Origin: an uncultured Oscillospiraceae bacterium
GTDB lineage: Bacteria > Bacillota > Clostridia > Oscillospirales > Oscillospiraceae
Direction: 5' to 3'
Assembly (NCBI GenBank): GCA_934597585.1
Contig: CAKTSA010000028.1
Span: 1-20,099, forward strand
DNA: 20,099 nucleotides
The notes beneath the pieces are model-generated. The model had not been told where the DNA came from, searched no databases, and saw only the letters and a list, made by a program, of their open reading frames with translations. Shown here piece by piece: positions 6,568 to 14,854 of the stretch; position 1 is the stretch's first letter; every line of letters begins with the position of its first letter. The position numbers and the translations under genes are program-made.

Positions 6568-7242
6568 TCAGCCATCATAGAGGACATAGATCAGCAGGCT
6601 CCCGGCATCCTCCACGATGCAGACATTGCAGTGGAATCCGGCATCCGCCACACTGTCCCTGCCCGCCTGCATCATGAGTTGACGGAAGGTAAAGTCCACC
6701 ATGTCTCGTGCCTTGGCCTCCAACGTTTCCTGCGAGGCGTCCACCGGCACTGCAGCGGGGAATCGGTAGGCGCTGTTATCCAGCGTCAGGCCGCTGTCCG
6801 TGGTGACGCCGTATTGTGACACCGCGTAGGCGTTGGTTGCGTCGATGGCCGCCTGCCGGTCTGCGGGAGCCGTAGGTTCAGGTGTGGGTTCCGGCTCTGG
6901 AGCAGGCTCCGGTTCCACATAGCCTGTCTTGGCGTGGACAGTCTCGGAGGGAATGTCCTCCGGAAGTGTGAGTTCCTCGACCGGCTCAGGGGACCGAGTT
7001 GCTTGTGGGACAATTTCTGTCTGAGGAACTTTTTGCCCTTGGGGGTACTCCTGTGCTACACCCGATACCGTGTCTGACTCTTTCGCCGCTGTGGTAGGTT
7101 CAGGTGCCACTTGCGGCTGCTGGGCATCTTCCTGTACCACAGTCATCGGTGGCGATGCGACCTCTGCCGGGCTGCTTTCCACCTGCCCGCAGGCTGTGAG
7201 GAGCAGCAGCGCACTGGCTGCCAGTAGTGTGATTTTCTTCAT
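6568..7242 (-). CDS. Predicted lipoprotein with Pro/Glu-rich linker
   Basis: The product is 224 residues. The start MKKITLL at 7242 is nine bases after AAAGGAG. The N-terminus is a lipoprotein signal: MKK, hydrophobic core, then LLTAC with the modified cysteine near residue 18. A long low-complexity linker rich in Pro, Glu, Thr and Gln follows, including alternating EPEPAPEPEPTPEP, which would hold the C-terminal domain away from the membrane. The last 80 residues (RQAAIDATNAYAVSQYG...VCIVEDAGSLLIYVLYDG) look like a compact globular domain that I cannot assign. It is the first gene of a two-gene leftward operon. A cell-surface role for a mobile element gene could be contact or exclusion, but nothing shows this. 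Confidence 0.8.
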   Translation of the reverse strand: MKKITLLAASALLLLTACGQVESSPAEVASPPMTVVQEDAQQPQVAPEPTTAAKESDTVSGVAQEYPQGQKVPQTEIVPQATRSPEPVEELTLPEDIPSETVHAKTGYVEPEPAPEPEPTPEPTAPADRQAAIDATNAYAVSQYGVTTDSGLTLDNSAYRFPAAVPVDASQETLEAKARDMVDFTFRQLMMQAGRDSVADAGFHCNVCIVEDAGSLLIYVLYDG

Positions 7243-7329
7243 CTGTGCGTTCTCCTTTCGTTTTGGTAGCACAAACAACTACCACACACCTTTTGACAAG
7301 TCAACGAAAAGAAGCGAACATCGGAAAAC

Positions 7330-7366
7330 AAAAGGTATGGCAAAACGCTTTTGCCATACCTTTTTG
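7330..7366. terminator. Bidirectional terminator downstream of the XRE gene
   Basis: GGTATGGCAAAA (7334-7345) and TTTTGCCATACC (7349-7360) form a perfect 12-bp stem with a CGC loop, extended by AAA/TTT. T-rich tails are present on both strands, so it can act either way. It sits directly after the leftward XRE gene stop (7369). Confidence 0.85.
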
Positions 7367-7368
7367 TT

Positions 7369-7692
7369 TTACTTTCTATTCTTTGTCCCGTTCTTTTTCC
7401 GCTTCCACAGCAGAAATTCCTCATACTCCCGCAGGGCGCGCCACTCCTCGTCGGTGAAACGCCGCTGGTTGCCCCGCGGATCGTAAGCCGGGTCAACATC
7501 TGAGAGTCCCAGCAGATAATCCGCCGATATGCGGTACATCCGGCAAATGGCCACCAGTGCGTCGTGGGATGGTGAGCTCTTTTCCTGTTCCCAACTCCGA
7601 ACAGCCGCCAGCGAAACGTTGAGCCGTTCCGCCAGTGCTGCCTGTGTATCGTGATTGTCTTTCCGGACTTCCGCCAAACGTTCCCCGACCAT
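7369..7692 (-). CDS. XRE-family helix-turn-helix regulator
   Basis: This 107-residue protein has an N-terminal Cro/C1-type domain: MVGERLAEVRKDNHDTQAALAERLN, the turn VSLAAVRSWEQEKSSPSHDAL and the closing LVAICRMYRISADYLLGL. The recognition helix is around SLAAVRSWEQ. The C-terminal 35 residues are charged (RFTDEEWRALREYEEFLLWKRKK) and probably mediate dimerisation. The gene is divergent from hsdM, with 159 bases between the starts that hold both promoters and several AATAAG/CTTATT palindromes. It is therefore the likely repressor of its own gene and of the R-M operon, similar in logic to controller proteins of R-M systems, although it could instead regulate the wider element. Confidence 0.9.
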   Translation of the reverse strand: MVGERLAEVRKDNHDTQAALAERLNVSLAAVRSWEQEKSSPSHDALVAICRMYRISADYLLGLSDVDPAYDPRGNQRRFTDEEWRALREYEEFLLWKRKKNGTKNRK

Positions 7693-7713
7693 ATTGCCTC
7701 ACCTCTTGGCAAT

Positions 7714-7742
7714 AGTATAAGCAATATTATCACTTTCAACAA
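7714..7742 (-). promoter_or_regulatory. Promoter of the XRE regulator
   Basis: Read on the minus strand: TTGTTG (7742-7737), 17-base spacer, TATACT (7719-7714). The spacing is ideal; the -10 is a good match. Confidence 0.65.
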
Positions 7743-7744
7743 AA

Positions 7745-7827
7745 ACTAATAAGATTCTTGTCACAAAACAAGCGAAGTGATATAATTCTTATTACCTCAA
7801 TCAAAAAGAAATAAGAAACTTATTAGT
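7745..7827. promoter_or_regulatory. Candidate operators for the XRE protein
   Basis: ACTAATAAG (7745-7753) and CTTATTAGT (7819-7827) are exact inverse copies bracketing the hsd promoter. The right one is part of a local palindrome AATAAG-AAA-CTTATT (7810-7824); AAGATTCTT (7751-7759), touching the -35, is a second palindrome and TTCTTATTA (7787-7795) a half site. The placement over the -35 and early leader fits repression. Confidence 0.55.
7758..7786 (+). promoter_or_regulatory. Near-consensus sigma-A promoter of the hsd operon
   Basis: TTGTCA (7758-7763), 17-base spacer, TATAAT (7781-7786). It faces hsdM, leaving a leader of about 60 bases. Its strength implies that a repressor is needed to limit expression. 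Confidence 0.85.
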
Positions 7828-7851
7828 CAAGATAACGAGGAGGGGCATACC

Positions 7852-9417
7852 ATGGCGGATAACAGAAAAGAGCAGGAGCGCGAGGAGCTTCACCGCACCA
7901 TATGGAGCATCGCCAACGACCTGCGGGGCAGCGTGGACGGCTGGGACTTCAAGCAGTACGTTTTGGGAATGTTGTTCTACCGCTATATTTCCGAGAACTT
8001 CGCCAACTACATTAACGAAGGCGAACGCGAGGCCGGTGATACCGAGTTTGACTATGCAAACCTGTCTGACACTGACGCGGAGCAGGCGCGGGCAGACCTG
8101 ATCGAGACAAAAGGCTTTTTCATCCTGCCCAGCCAACTGTTTGCCAACGTCCGCAAGAACGCGCCGCTGGATGAAAACCTCAACGAAACGCTGGAGGCCA
8201 TCTTCACCGCTATCGAGGACTCCGCCAAGGGCAGCGACAGCGAGGAGGATTTCAAGGGCCTGTTCGACGACATGGACGTGAACAGCAACAAGCTGGGCGG
8301 TACGGTGGCCGAGCGCAACAAGCGGCTGGTGAAGCTGATGAACGGCGTGGGCGACATGAAGCTGGGCAACTATCAGGACAACACCATCGACGCTTTTGGC
8401 GACGCCTACGAGTACCTGATGGGTATGTACGCCTCCAACGCCGGTAAGAGCGGCGGCGAGTACTTCACACCTCAGGAGGTGTCCGAACTGCTGACCCGCA
8501 TCGCCATCTACGGCAAGACGGAGATCAACAAGGTCTATGACCCCGCCTGCGGTTCCGGCTCTCTGCTGCTGAAGGCCGCCAAGATATTGGGCCGTGACAA
8601 CGTGCGGCAGGGCTTCTATGGGCAGGAGATCAACATTACCACCTACAACCTGTGCCGCATTAATATGTTCCTCCACGATATTGACTATGACAAGTTCGAT
8701 ATTGCCCACGGGGACACTCTTACCGCGCCGCAGCACTGGGACGATGAGCCCTTCGAGGCCATCGTCAGCAATCCGCCCTACTCCATCAAGTGGGAGGGTG
8801 ACGAGAACGCCACCCTCATCAACGACCCCCGGTTCTCGCCTGCCGGTGTGTTGGCGCCCAAGTCCAAGGCCGACCTCGCCTTCATCATGCACGCCCTCAG
8901 TTGGCTGGCCACCGATGGCACCGCCGCCATCGTCTGCTTCCCCGGCGTCATGTATCGCGGCGGCGCGGAGAAGAAGATTCGCAAATACCTTATCGACAAC
9001 AACTTCATCGACTGCGTGATCCAACTGCCGGACAACCTGTTTTTCGGCACCACCATCGCCACCTGCATCATGGTGTTGAAAAAGTCCAAGACCGATAACG
9101 CCACGCTGTTCATCGACGCCGGCAAGCAGTGCGTCAAGGTCACCAACAGCAACAAGCTGACGGAGGAGAATATCAGCACCATTCTGGCGGCGTTCGCGGA
9201 GCGCACAGACAAGGCGCATTTTGCCCGTCTGGTGCCAAACGACGAGATCGGCGCGCAGGACTATAACCTGTCCGTGTCCACCTACGTGGAGCAGGAGGAC
9301 ACCCGCGAGGTCATCGACATTGTGAAGCTGAACGCGGAGATCGAGCAGATCGTGGCACGGGAGCAAGTGCTGCGGGAGGAGATCAGCAAGATCGTGGCGG
9401 AGATCGAGGGTGTGTAA
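7852..9417 (+). CDS. hsdM: Type I restriction-modification DNA methyltransferase subunit HsdM
   Basis: The 521-residue protein is the N6-adenine methyltransferase subunit of a type I enzyme (EcoR124-like, type IC family). The N-terminal HsdM domain ([29 protein letters not shown]) is followed by the catalytic domain with the S-adenosylmethionine motif DPACGSG at residues 230-236 and the catalytic NPPY at 307-310; TPQEV before motif I is also typical. The C-terminal helices would contact HsdS. ATG 7852 follows GAGGAGG. It is the first gene of the operon and GC rich like hsdR. M with S acts as a methylase; M, R and S together cut unmodified DNA. All key motifs are intact. Confidence 0.97.
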   Translation: MADNRKEQEREELHRTIWSIANDLRGSVDGWDFKQYVLGMLFYRYISENFANYINEGEREAGDTEFDYANLSDTDAEQARADLIETKGFFILPSQLFANVRKNAPLDENLNETLEAIFTAIEDSAKGSDSEEDFKGLFDDMDVNSNKLGGTVAERNKRLVKLMNGVGDMKLGNYQDNTIDAFGDAYEYLMGMYASNAGKSGGEYFTPQEVSELLTRIAIYGKTEINKVYDPACGSGSLLLKAAKILGRDNVRQGFYGQEINITTYNLCRINMFLHDIDYDKFDIAHGDTLTAPQHWDDEPFEAIVSNPPYSIKWEGDENATLINDPRFSPAGVLAPKSKADLAFIMHALSWLATDGTAAIVCFPGVMYRGGAEKKIRKYLIDNNFIDCVIQLPDNLFFGTTIATCIMVLKKSKTDNATLFIDAGKQCVKVTNSNKLTEENISTILAAFAERTDKAHFARLVPNDEIGAQDYNLSVSTYVEQEDTREVIDIVKLNAEIEQIVAREQVLREEISKIVAEIEGV

Positions 9418-10027
9418 AGTGTGCATCATTGATTGGTGTAATGAAAATGATGGTTTTCTATCCGCATTACTTGCCGTGCTGGCAATTCTTGTCCCCTTCA
9501 GAGTTGCTTATATACAAAACAGAGTTGCGCTATTTGAAAAACGACTGGAATGTTATCAACGGCTTATGGCTTTGAAGGACTTTTCAAAGTATACAAGTAG
9601 ATTTGATTCTTTTGATCCTCAGCCGGAAATAGATCCAATTTATCAATGTCAGCAGGAATACCTCTATATTCACGGTGTACTTGCGGATGAAAGGCAAGCG
9701 CAGAGGTGCAGAGTTGGGAATATGAGTGGGAAATACGCAATGGGTTGCCTTGATAAGGACATTGAATTATTTACATCAATACAAATGCTGATGGGGGCGA
9801 AGGAGGACACTCCCCTCTCCGAAGTCAAGTCAGCATTAAAGGCATTTGTAGAGGCGTTGTTTACCCTAAAAGACCCAAACGGAATCGAGTCGGCACAAAA
9901 GAATTTATTTAAGGCGTTTGCTGATGCAGAGGAGTGCTGTAACAGCCTACGGTATGAGGTGAAAATGCACCATACTTTGCGAGATTATTTTGAAAAACTG
10001 AGAGGTAAGAAGCATGACAAATCTTGA
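9410..10027 (+). CDS. Membrane-anchored small protein embedded in the hsd operon, unknown
   Basis: I do not recognise a named family. The frame opens with GTG at 9410, overlapping the hsdM stop; a second GTG at 9419 is equally possible. The product is up to 205 residues with one N-terminal hydrophobic segment ([20 protein letters not shown]) and then a charged helical cytoplasmic part beginning [19 protein letters not shown], a layout seen in many small single-pass proteins of defence loci. It overlaps hsdS by 14 bases, so it is translated as part of the operon. Base composition is much more AT rich than hsdM. It may tether or signal for the R-M complex or be a separate protective cargo gene; no catalytic motif is visible. 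Confidence 0.75.
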   Translation: MCKVCIIDWCNENDGFLSALLAVLAILVPFRVAYIQNRVALFEKRLECYQRLMALKDFSKYTSRFDSFDPQPEIDPIYQCQQEYLYIHGVLADERQAQRCRVGNMSGKYAMGCLDKDIELFTSIQMLMGAKEDTPLSEVKSALKAFVEALFTLKDPNGIESAQKNLFKAFADAEECCNSLRYEVKMHHTLRDYFEKLRGKKHDKS

Positions 10028-11198
10028 AAATCTCATTTCGGAATTTTGTCCTAATGGAGTTGTATACGCTGAGCTTAAAGATGTTGCCAAAATTGCAATA
10101 GGCGAATTTGTACACAAAAACAAGCAGACCATAGATGGACAATATCCTGTCTACAACGGAGGTACAGCTAACACGGGGTTCTACGATGATTTTAATAGAA
10201 CCGCGAACAAAATCATTATTAGTGCGCGTGGCGCAAATGCGGGATATGTCAACAGAGTATTTACAAACTTCTGGTCTGGAAATAGCTGCTATAGTGTTGA
10301 CATTACTGATAACAATGTTGATTGGAATTATGTCTATTACTGCCTAAAAAGTGGAGAATCAAAATTGCTTGGAGAGCAGCAAAAGGGCAGCATACCTGCT
10401 GTTTCAAAGAAACAAGTTGAGCAGTTCCGTATCCCCCTCCCGCCGCTGCCTGTCCAGCAGGAAATCGTCCGCATTTTGGACAACTTCACGGAACTCACGG
10501 CGGAACTGAACAAGAATCTGGAGGAAGAACTCGCCGCCCGCCAAAAGCAGTATGAGCATTATCGGGATGAATTGTTGCGGCAGGGAACCATCACACATTA
10601 TGGTAAGATAATTGATATGCTCGTCCAGCCGATTACTGATGGACCTCATACGACACCTACCCTTGTAGAAAAAGGCATCCCGTTTTTATCTGCGGAAGCT
10701 GTTTTCGATGGGCGTATCCACTTCAATAAGAAACGGGGTTTCATAACCGAAGAATTTGATAGCGAGTGTTGCAGAAAGTACAAACCTCAAAGAGATGATG
10801 TCCTTATGGTAAAGTCTGGCTCTACGACAGGAAAAGTAGGGTATGTTGATACGGATGAAAGATTTAACGTGTGGTCACCTTTGGCTGCAATGCGTGTAAA
10901 CGCCAAAAATTCTCCTCGTTTTTTATTTCATTTGCTTCAATCCGAACACGTTCAAAAGCAGGTTCGGACAAAAGCAAGCCACGGTTCACAACCAAATCTG
11001 AGCATGCGTGCTCTGGAACAGTTTGACGTTCCCATTCCATCATTTGACGTACAGGAGGAAATAGCAGCGGTTCTGGACAATTTAGATGCTCTCTGCAATG
11101 ACCTGGCCTCCGGCCTGCCCGCCGAGATCGCCACCCGTCAAAAGCAGTACGAATACTACCGCGACAAGCTGCTGACGTTTAAGGAGTTGGAGGGATAA
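10014..11198 (+). CDS. hsdS: Type I restriction-modification specificity subunit HsdS
   Basis: The 394-residue protein sets the DNA target of the type I enzyme. It has the usual two-fold plan: target recognition domain 1 (about residues 1-140), conserved helix 1 (about 145-190, QQEIVRILDNF...ARQKQYEHYRDELL), target recognition domain 2 (about 195-340), and conserved helix 2 (about 344-388, QEEIAAVLDNL...TRQKQYEYYRDKLL). The helices are GC rich and the recognition domains AT rich, a mosaic that suggests swapping of recognition domains between alleles. The target is expected to be split into two parts but cannot be read from sequence. The gene is complete. No adjacent invertase or spare hsdS copy is seen. 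Confidence 0.95.
   Translation: MTNLENLISEFCPNGVVYAELKDVAKIAIGEFVHKNKQTIDGQYPVYNGGTANTGFYDDFNRTANKIIISARGANAGYVNRVFTNFWSGNSCYSVDITDNNVDWNYVYYCLKSGESKLLGEQQKGSIPAVSKKQVEQFRIPLPPLPVQQEIVRILDNFTELTAELNKNLEEELAARQKQYEHYRDELLRQGTITHYGKIIDMLVQPITDGPHTTPTLVEKGIPFLSAEAVFDGRIHFNKKRGFITEEFDSECCRKYKPQRDDVLMVKSGSTTGKVGYVDTDERFNVWSPLAAMRVNAKNSPRFLFHLLQSEHVQKQVRTKASHGSQPNLSMRALEQFDVPIPSFDVQEEIAAVLDNLDALCNDLASGLPAEIATRQKQYEYYRDKLLTFKELEG
10449..11178 (+). repeat. Pair of diverged direct repeats encoding the HsdS conserved helices
   Basis: Copy 1 at about 10449-10585 and copy 2 at about 11047-11178 share stretches such as CAAAAGCAGTA and GAGGAAAT/CAGGAAAT, and encode related helices. They are possible sites for recombination between recognition domains. 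Confidence 0.6.
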
Positions 11199-11199
11199 C

Positions 11200-11787
11200 A
11201 TGAATTATTGGGAATTAGCAACTTCTTGGAATTATTTTTTGAGCATTGAAAGAGACTTGAGTGAAACCTCTCGATACATAGAGCCGTATGGCCAAGAAAA
11301 TGCATACTCTTTTGAGTTCTACAAAATAATCATGCTAAGTTGTGCAGAAATTGAATCCGCTTTCAAAAAGCTTTGTAAAAAAGTCGCCCCTGATGAAAAA
11401 TGTGGAAATATGGAGAATTACAAATCCATTATCCTCAAAAAATTCCCACAAATCTGCTCTTGTGAGGTAGTTATACCAAGGTGGCACGCCCAAGGAATAT
11501 ATCCATTTAATGATTGGGATTCAAAACCACTGTTCTGGTGGTCTGCATACCAAAATGTGAAACACAGACGTGCTTCTCAAATGAATGAGGCTACATACAA
11601 AAATGCCGTTTACGCGCTCGCTGCGTTATATGTAATCCTTTTATACTTGTACAAAGTCAATGAGGAAGTTTGTAAAGGCGATGATTCAACTTACTTCTGG
11701 AGCAAATATTGTCCCGGCGCACACTATTTACCACCTTTGGAAGAACTGCCAGACTTTGCTGACAAAAGTCATTGCACAGGAGAATAA
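11200..11787 (+). CDS. HEPN-like small protein embedded between hsdS and hsdR
   Basis: The 195-residue product is helical. The first half contains FEFYKIIMLSCAEIESAFKKLC, and residues 113-124 read WWSAYQNVKHRR followed by a hydrophobic helix YALAALYVILLYLYK. The combination of a first-helix E/C cluster, W-x-A-Y-x-x-V-K-H-x-R and an alanine-rich last helix is the pattern I associate with HEPN-like all-alpha proteins, but the classical R-x4-H pair is not clear, so ribonuclease activity is uncertain. ATG 11200 lies one base after the hsdS stop and the gene ends two bases before hsdR, so it is a true operon member. It is AT rich compared with hsdM and hsdR. A toxin or antiphage role dependent on R-M is inference. 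Confidence 0.75.
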   Translation: MNYWELATSWNYFLSIERDLSETSRYIEPYGQENAYSFEFYKIIMLSCAEIESAFKKLCKKVAPDEKCGNMENYKSIILKKFPQICSCEVVIPRWHAQGIYPFNDWDSKPLFWWSAYQNVKHRRASQMNEATYKNAVYALAALYVILLYLYKVNEEVCKGDDSTYFWSKYCPGAHYLPPLEELPDFADKSHCTGE

Positions 11788-11789
11788 CT

Positions 11790-14700
11790 ATGTCCCAATA
11801 CAACCTCATTGCGGCCACCACCGAAAGCACAGTGGTGGCGGAATATACCCCGGAGGCGCGGCGTTCGGACAGCTACCAGAGCGAGGCCGCGCTGGAGCAG
11901 GAATTCATCCATATGCTGACCGCCCAGGGCTATGAATATCTGACCATCCACGACGAGGCTGCCCTCGTCGCCAACCTGCGCCGCCAGCTGGAGCTGCTGA
12001 ACGACTACACCTTCTCCGACGCTGAGTGGGAGCGGTTCTTCAAGGACTGCATCGCCAGCGCCAACGAGGGCATCATGGAAAAGACCCGCAAGATACAGAG
12101 CGACCATGTGCAGGTGCTGCGGCAGGACAACGGCGCAAGCAAAAACATCTATCTGCTGGACAAGAAGAACATCCACAACAACCGTTTGCAGGTCATCAAC
12201 CAGTACGAGGAGGGCGCAGGCACCCGCGACGTGCGCTACGACGTGACCGTGCTGGTCAACGGCCTGCCCATGGTACATATTGAGCTGAAGCGCCGCGGCG
12301 TGGCTATCCGCGAGGCGTTCAACCAGATCAAGCGCTACCAGCGGGACAGCTTTTGGGCCGCCAGCGGCCTGTACGAGTATGTGCAGATATTTGTCATCTC
12401 CAACGGCACCCACACCAAGTACTACTCCAACACCACCCGCAACAGCCACATCAAGGAGACGAACGAAAACCGCAATAAGAGCAAAAAGACCAGCAACAGC
12501 TTCGAGTTTACCTCCTTTTGGGCGGACGGCAACAATAAGACTATCCCCGACCTGGTAGACTTTACCAAGACGTTTTTCGCCAAGCATACGCTGTTGAACA
12601 TCCTGACCCGCTACTGCGTGTTCACGGCGGAAAACCTGCTGCTGGTGATGCGGCCCTATCAGATCGCCGCTACGGAGCGAATACTCAACCGCATCGAGGT
12701 GTCCTCCAACTACAAAAAGGGCGGCACTATCGAGGCCGGGGGATACATTTGGCACACCACCGGCAGCGGCAAGACGCTGACCTCCTTTAAAACGGCGCAG
12801 CTGGCTTCCCGCCTGCCCGACATCGACAAGGTGTTGTTCGTGGTGGACAGAAAAGATTTGGACTACCAGACCATGAAGGAGTACGACCGTTTCGAGAAGG
12901 GCGCGGCCAACAGCAACACCAACACCGCTGTTCTCCAGCGGCAGATGGGCGATCCTGACGTACATATCATCATTACGACCATCCAAAAGCTGGACATCTT
13001 CGTGCGGAAGAATAAGAGCCATCCTGTTTTCCGCCAGCATATTGTCATCATCTTCGACGAGTGCCACCGCAGCCAATTCGGTGATATGCACCGCGCCATC
13101 ACAAAGGCATTCAAGAACTACCACCTTTTTGGCTTCACCGGCACGCCCATTTTCGCCGTCAACGCATCTTCCGGCAGTGCGCCCGATATGCGTACCACGC
13201 CCCAAGCCTTCGGTGATAAGCTCCACACCTACACCATCGTGGACGCCATCAACGACGGCAATGTGCTGCCCTTCCGCATCGACTATATGAACACGGTCAA
13301 GGCAAAAGAGAATGTCGAGGACGCACAGGTGCGGGCCATCGATATCGAAAAAGCCATGGGCGCACCGGAGCGCATCAGGGAGATCGTCGGCTACACGCTG
13401 GAACATTTTGACCAGAAGACGAAGCGCAACAGCTTCTATACCCTCAAGGGACAGCGCACGGCGGGGTTCAACTCTATTTTCGCGGTCAGCTCCATCCCCA
13501 TGGCCATGAAATACTACACGGAGTTCAAGCGTCAGTTGGCTGAGCAGAGCCGTGATCTGACCGTCGCCACCATCTTCAGCTTTGCCGCCAACGAGGACGA
13601 TCCGGAGGATGTGATGGTGGAAGAAGGCTTTGACACCGACGCGCTGGATAAGACCTCGCGGGATTTTCTGGACGAGGCCATCAAGGACTACAACGAGGCG
13701 TTCCATACGAACTATGATACCTCGGCGGACAAGTTCCAGAACTACTACAAAGACCTGTCCATGCGGGTAAAGAACCGCGAGGTGGATATTCTCATTGTGG
13801 TCAATATGTTCCTGACCGGCTTCGACGCTACCACGCTGAATACGCTGTGGGTGGATAAGAATCTGAAAATGCACGGACTGATCCAAGCGTTTTCCCGCAC
13901 GAACCGTATCCTCAACTCCGTCAAGACTTTCGGCAACATCGTCTGCTTCCGTGATCTGCAAAAAGCCACCGAGGACGCTCTGGCGCTCTTTGGCGACCGG
14001 AATGCCAGCGGTATCGTACTGCTGAAAGATTACAATTCTTACTACTCCGGCTATGTTGATAACAGAGGTCACGATGTTCCGGGGTATCAGGACTTGATCG
14101 ACCAGCTTGTCACCGAGTTCCCCGTGGGGCAGCCTATCATAGGAGAGCAGGAACAGAAGGACTTTATCCAGCTCTATGGTAAAATCCTGCGACTGAAAAA
14201 TATCCTCAGCACCTTCGACCAATTCGCGGGGAGCGAGATATTGGCGGAGCGGCATTTTCAGGATTATCAAAGTATGTATATCGACCTCTACCAGAAGTTC
14301 CGTCCCAAGGACGACGGGGACAAGGAGAACATCAACGACGACATTGAGTTCGAGATGGAACTGATCCGTCAGGTGGAGATCAATATTGACTACATCCTGA
14401 TTCTGGTGGCGCGGTATCATGACTCTAACTGCACAGACAAGGAGATTTTGGGCGCTATCGACCGTGCCATCGACTCCAGCATCCAGCTCCGCAGTAAAAA
14501 AGACCTTATCGAAGGTTTTATCGACACCATCAACGCTTCCACCGAGGTAGACCGGGATTGGCACCTCTATGTCCACCAGCAGCAGGAAACTGATTTGGAG
14601 AATATCATCGAAGAGGAGCGCTTAAAGCCTGATGAGACCCGCCGTTTTCTGGCAAACTCTTTCCGGGATGGTGCGTTGAAAACCACAGGCACAGACATCG

Positions 14701-14813
14701 ACAAGTTGATGCCTCCTGTTTCGCGCTTTGGCGGCGGCAACCGCATCGAAAAGAAACAGGGCGTTATCCAGCGGCTTTCCCGTTTCTTTGAGAAATATCT
14801 CGGCGTTGCGTAG
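11790..14813 (+). CDS. hsdR: Type I restriction endonuclease subunit HsdR
   Basis: The 1007-residue protein is the motor and nuclease of the type I enzyme. The start is ATG 11790, seven bases after AGGAG; an earlier in-frame TTG at 11772 lies before the ribosome site. The N-terminal nuclease has the PD-(D/E)xK elements Asp151 and Glu165-Leu-Lys167. The superfamily 2 helicase motor follows: GSGKT at residues 325-329, DECH at 423-426, GFTGTP at 448-453, and a late QAFSRTNRI motif VI. The C-terminal helical part would dock on the M2S1 methylase. Length and order fit EcoR124-type HsdR. With hsdM and hsdS intact, the system is probably active: it translocates DNA from unmodified targets and cuts at a distance. 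Confidence 0.96.
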   Translation: MSQYNLIAATTESTVVAEYTPEARRSDSYQSEAALEQEFIHMLTAQGYEYLTIHDEAALVANLRRQLELLNDYTFSDAEWERFFKDCIASANEGIMEKTRKIQSDHVQVLRQDNGASKNIYLLDKKNIHNNRLQVINQYEEGAGTRDVRYDVTVLVNGLPMVHIELKRRGVAIREAFNQIKRYQRDSFWAASGLYEYVQIFVISNGTHTKYYSNTTRNSHIKETNENRNKSKKTSNSFEFTSFWADGNNKTIPDLVDFTKTFFAKHTLLNILTRYCVFTAENLLLVMRPYQIAATERILNRIEVSSNYKKGGTIEAGGYIWHTTGSGKTLTSFKTAQLASRLPDIDKVLFVVDRKDLDYQTMKEYDRFEKGAANSNTNTAVLQRQMGDPDVHIIITTIQKLDIFVRKNKSHPVFRQHIVIIFDECHRSQFGDMHRAITKAFKNYHLFGFTGTPIFAVNASSGSAPDMRTTPQAFGDKLHTYTIVDAINDGNVLPFRIDYMNTVKAKENVEDAQVRAIDIEKAMGAPERIREIVGYTLEHFDQKTKRNSFYTLKGQRTAGFNSIFAVSSIPMAMKYYTEFKRQLAEQSRDLTVATIFSFAANEDDPEDVMVEEGFDTDALDKTSRDFLDEAIKDYNEAFHTNYDTSADKFQNYYKDLSMRVKNREVDILIVVNMFLTGFDATTLNTLWVDKNLKMHGLIQAFSRTNRILNSVKTFGNIVCFRDLQKATEDALALFGDRNASGIVLLKDYNSYYSGYVDNRGHDVPGYQDLIDQLVTEFPVGQPIIGEQEQKDFIQLYGKILRLKNILSTFDQFAGSEILAERHFQDYQSMYIDLYQKFRPKDDGDKENINDDIEFEMELIRQVEINIDYILILVARYHDSNCTDKEILGAIDRAIDSSIQLRSKKDLIEGFIDTINASTEVDRDWHLYVHQQQETDLENIIEEERLKPDETRRFLANSFRDGALKTTGTDIDKLMPPVSRFGGGNRIEKKQGVIQRLSRFFEKYLGVA

Positions 14814-14854
14814 TGAATAGCTGTGTGCTATGCTGAATAGAAGGGGGTGTCTCC

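Noticed and set aside
7801..9429. 542-codon open frame antisense to hsdM
   Set aside because: It mirrors the strong third-position bias of hsdM, is rich in His, Val and Leu with no domain, and lacks a ribosome site; hsdM has all catalytic motifs.
9410..10027. Frameshifted C-terminal part of hsdM
   Set aside because: hsdM already has full family length; the following frame encodes a membrane segment and differs in base composition.
10014..11198. Phase-variable hsdS inversion locus
   Set aside because: There is only one hsdS gene, no silent partial copy and no neighbouring invertase; the element recombinase is far away and has its own att sites.
11769..14576. 935-codon open frame antisense to hsdR
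   Set aside because: Same shadow effect; the sense frame carries nuclease and helicase motifs throughout.
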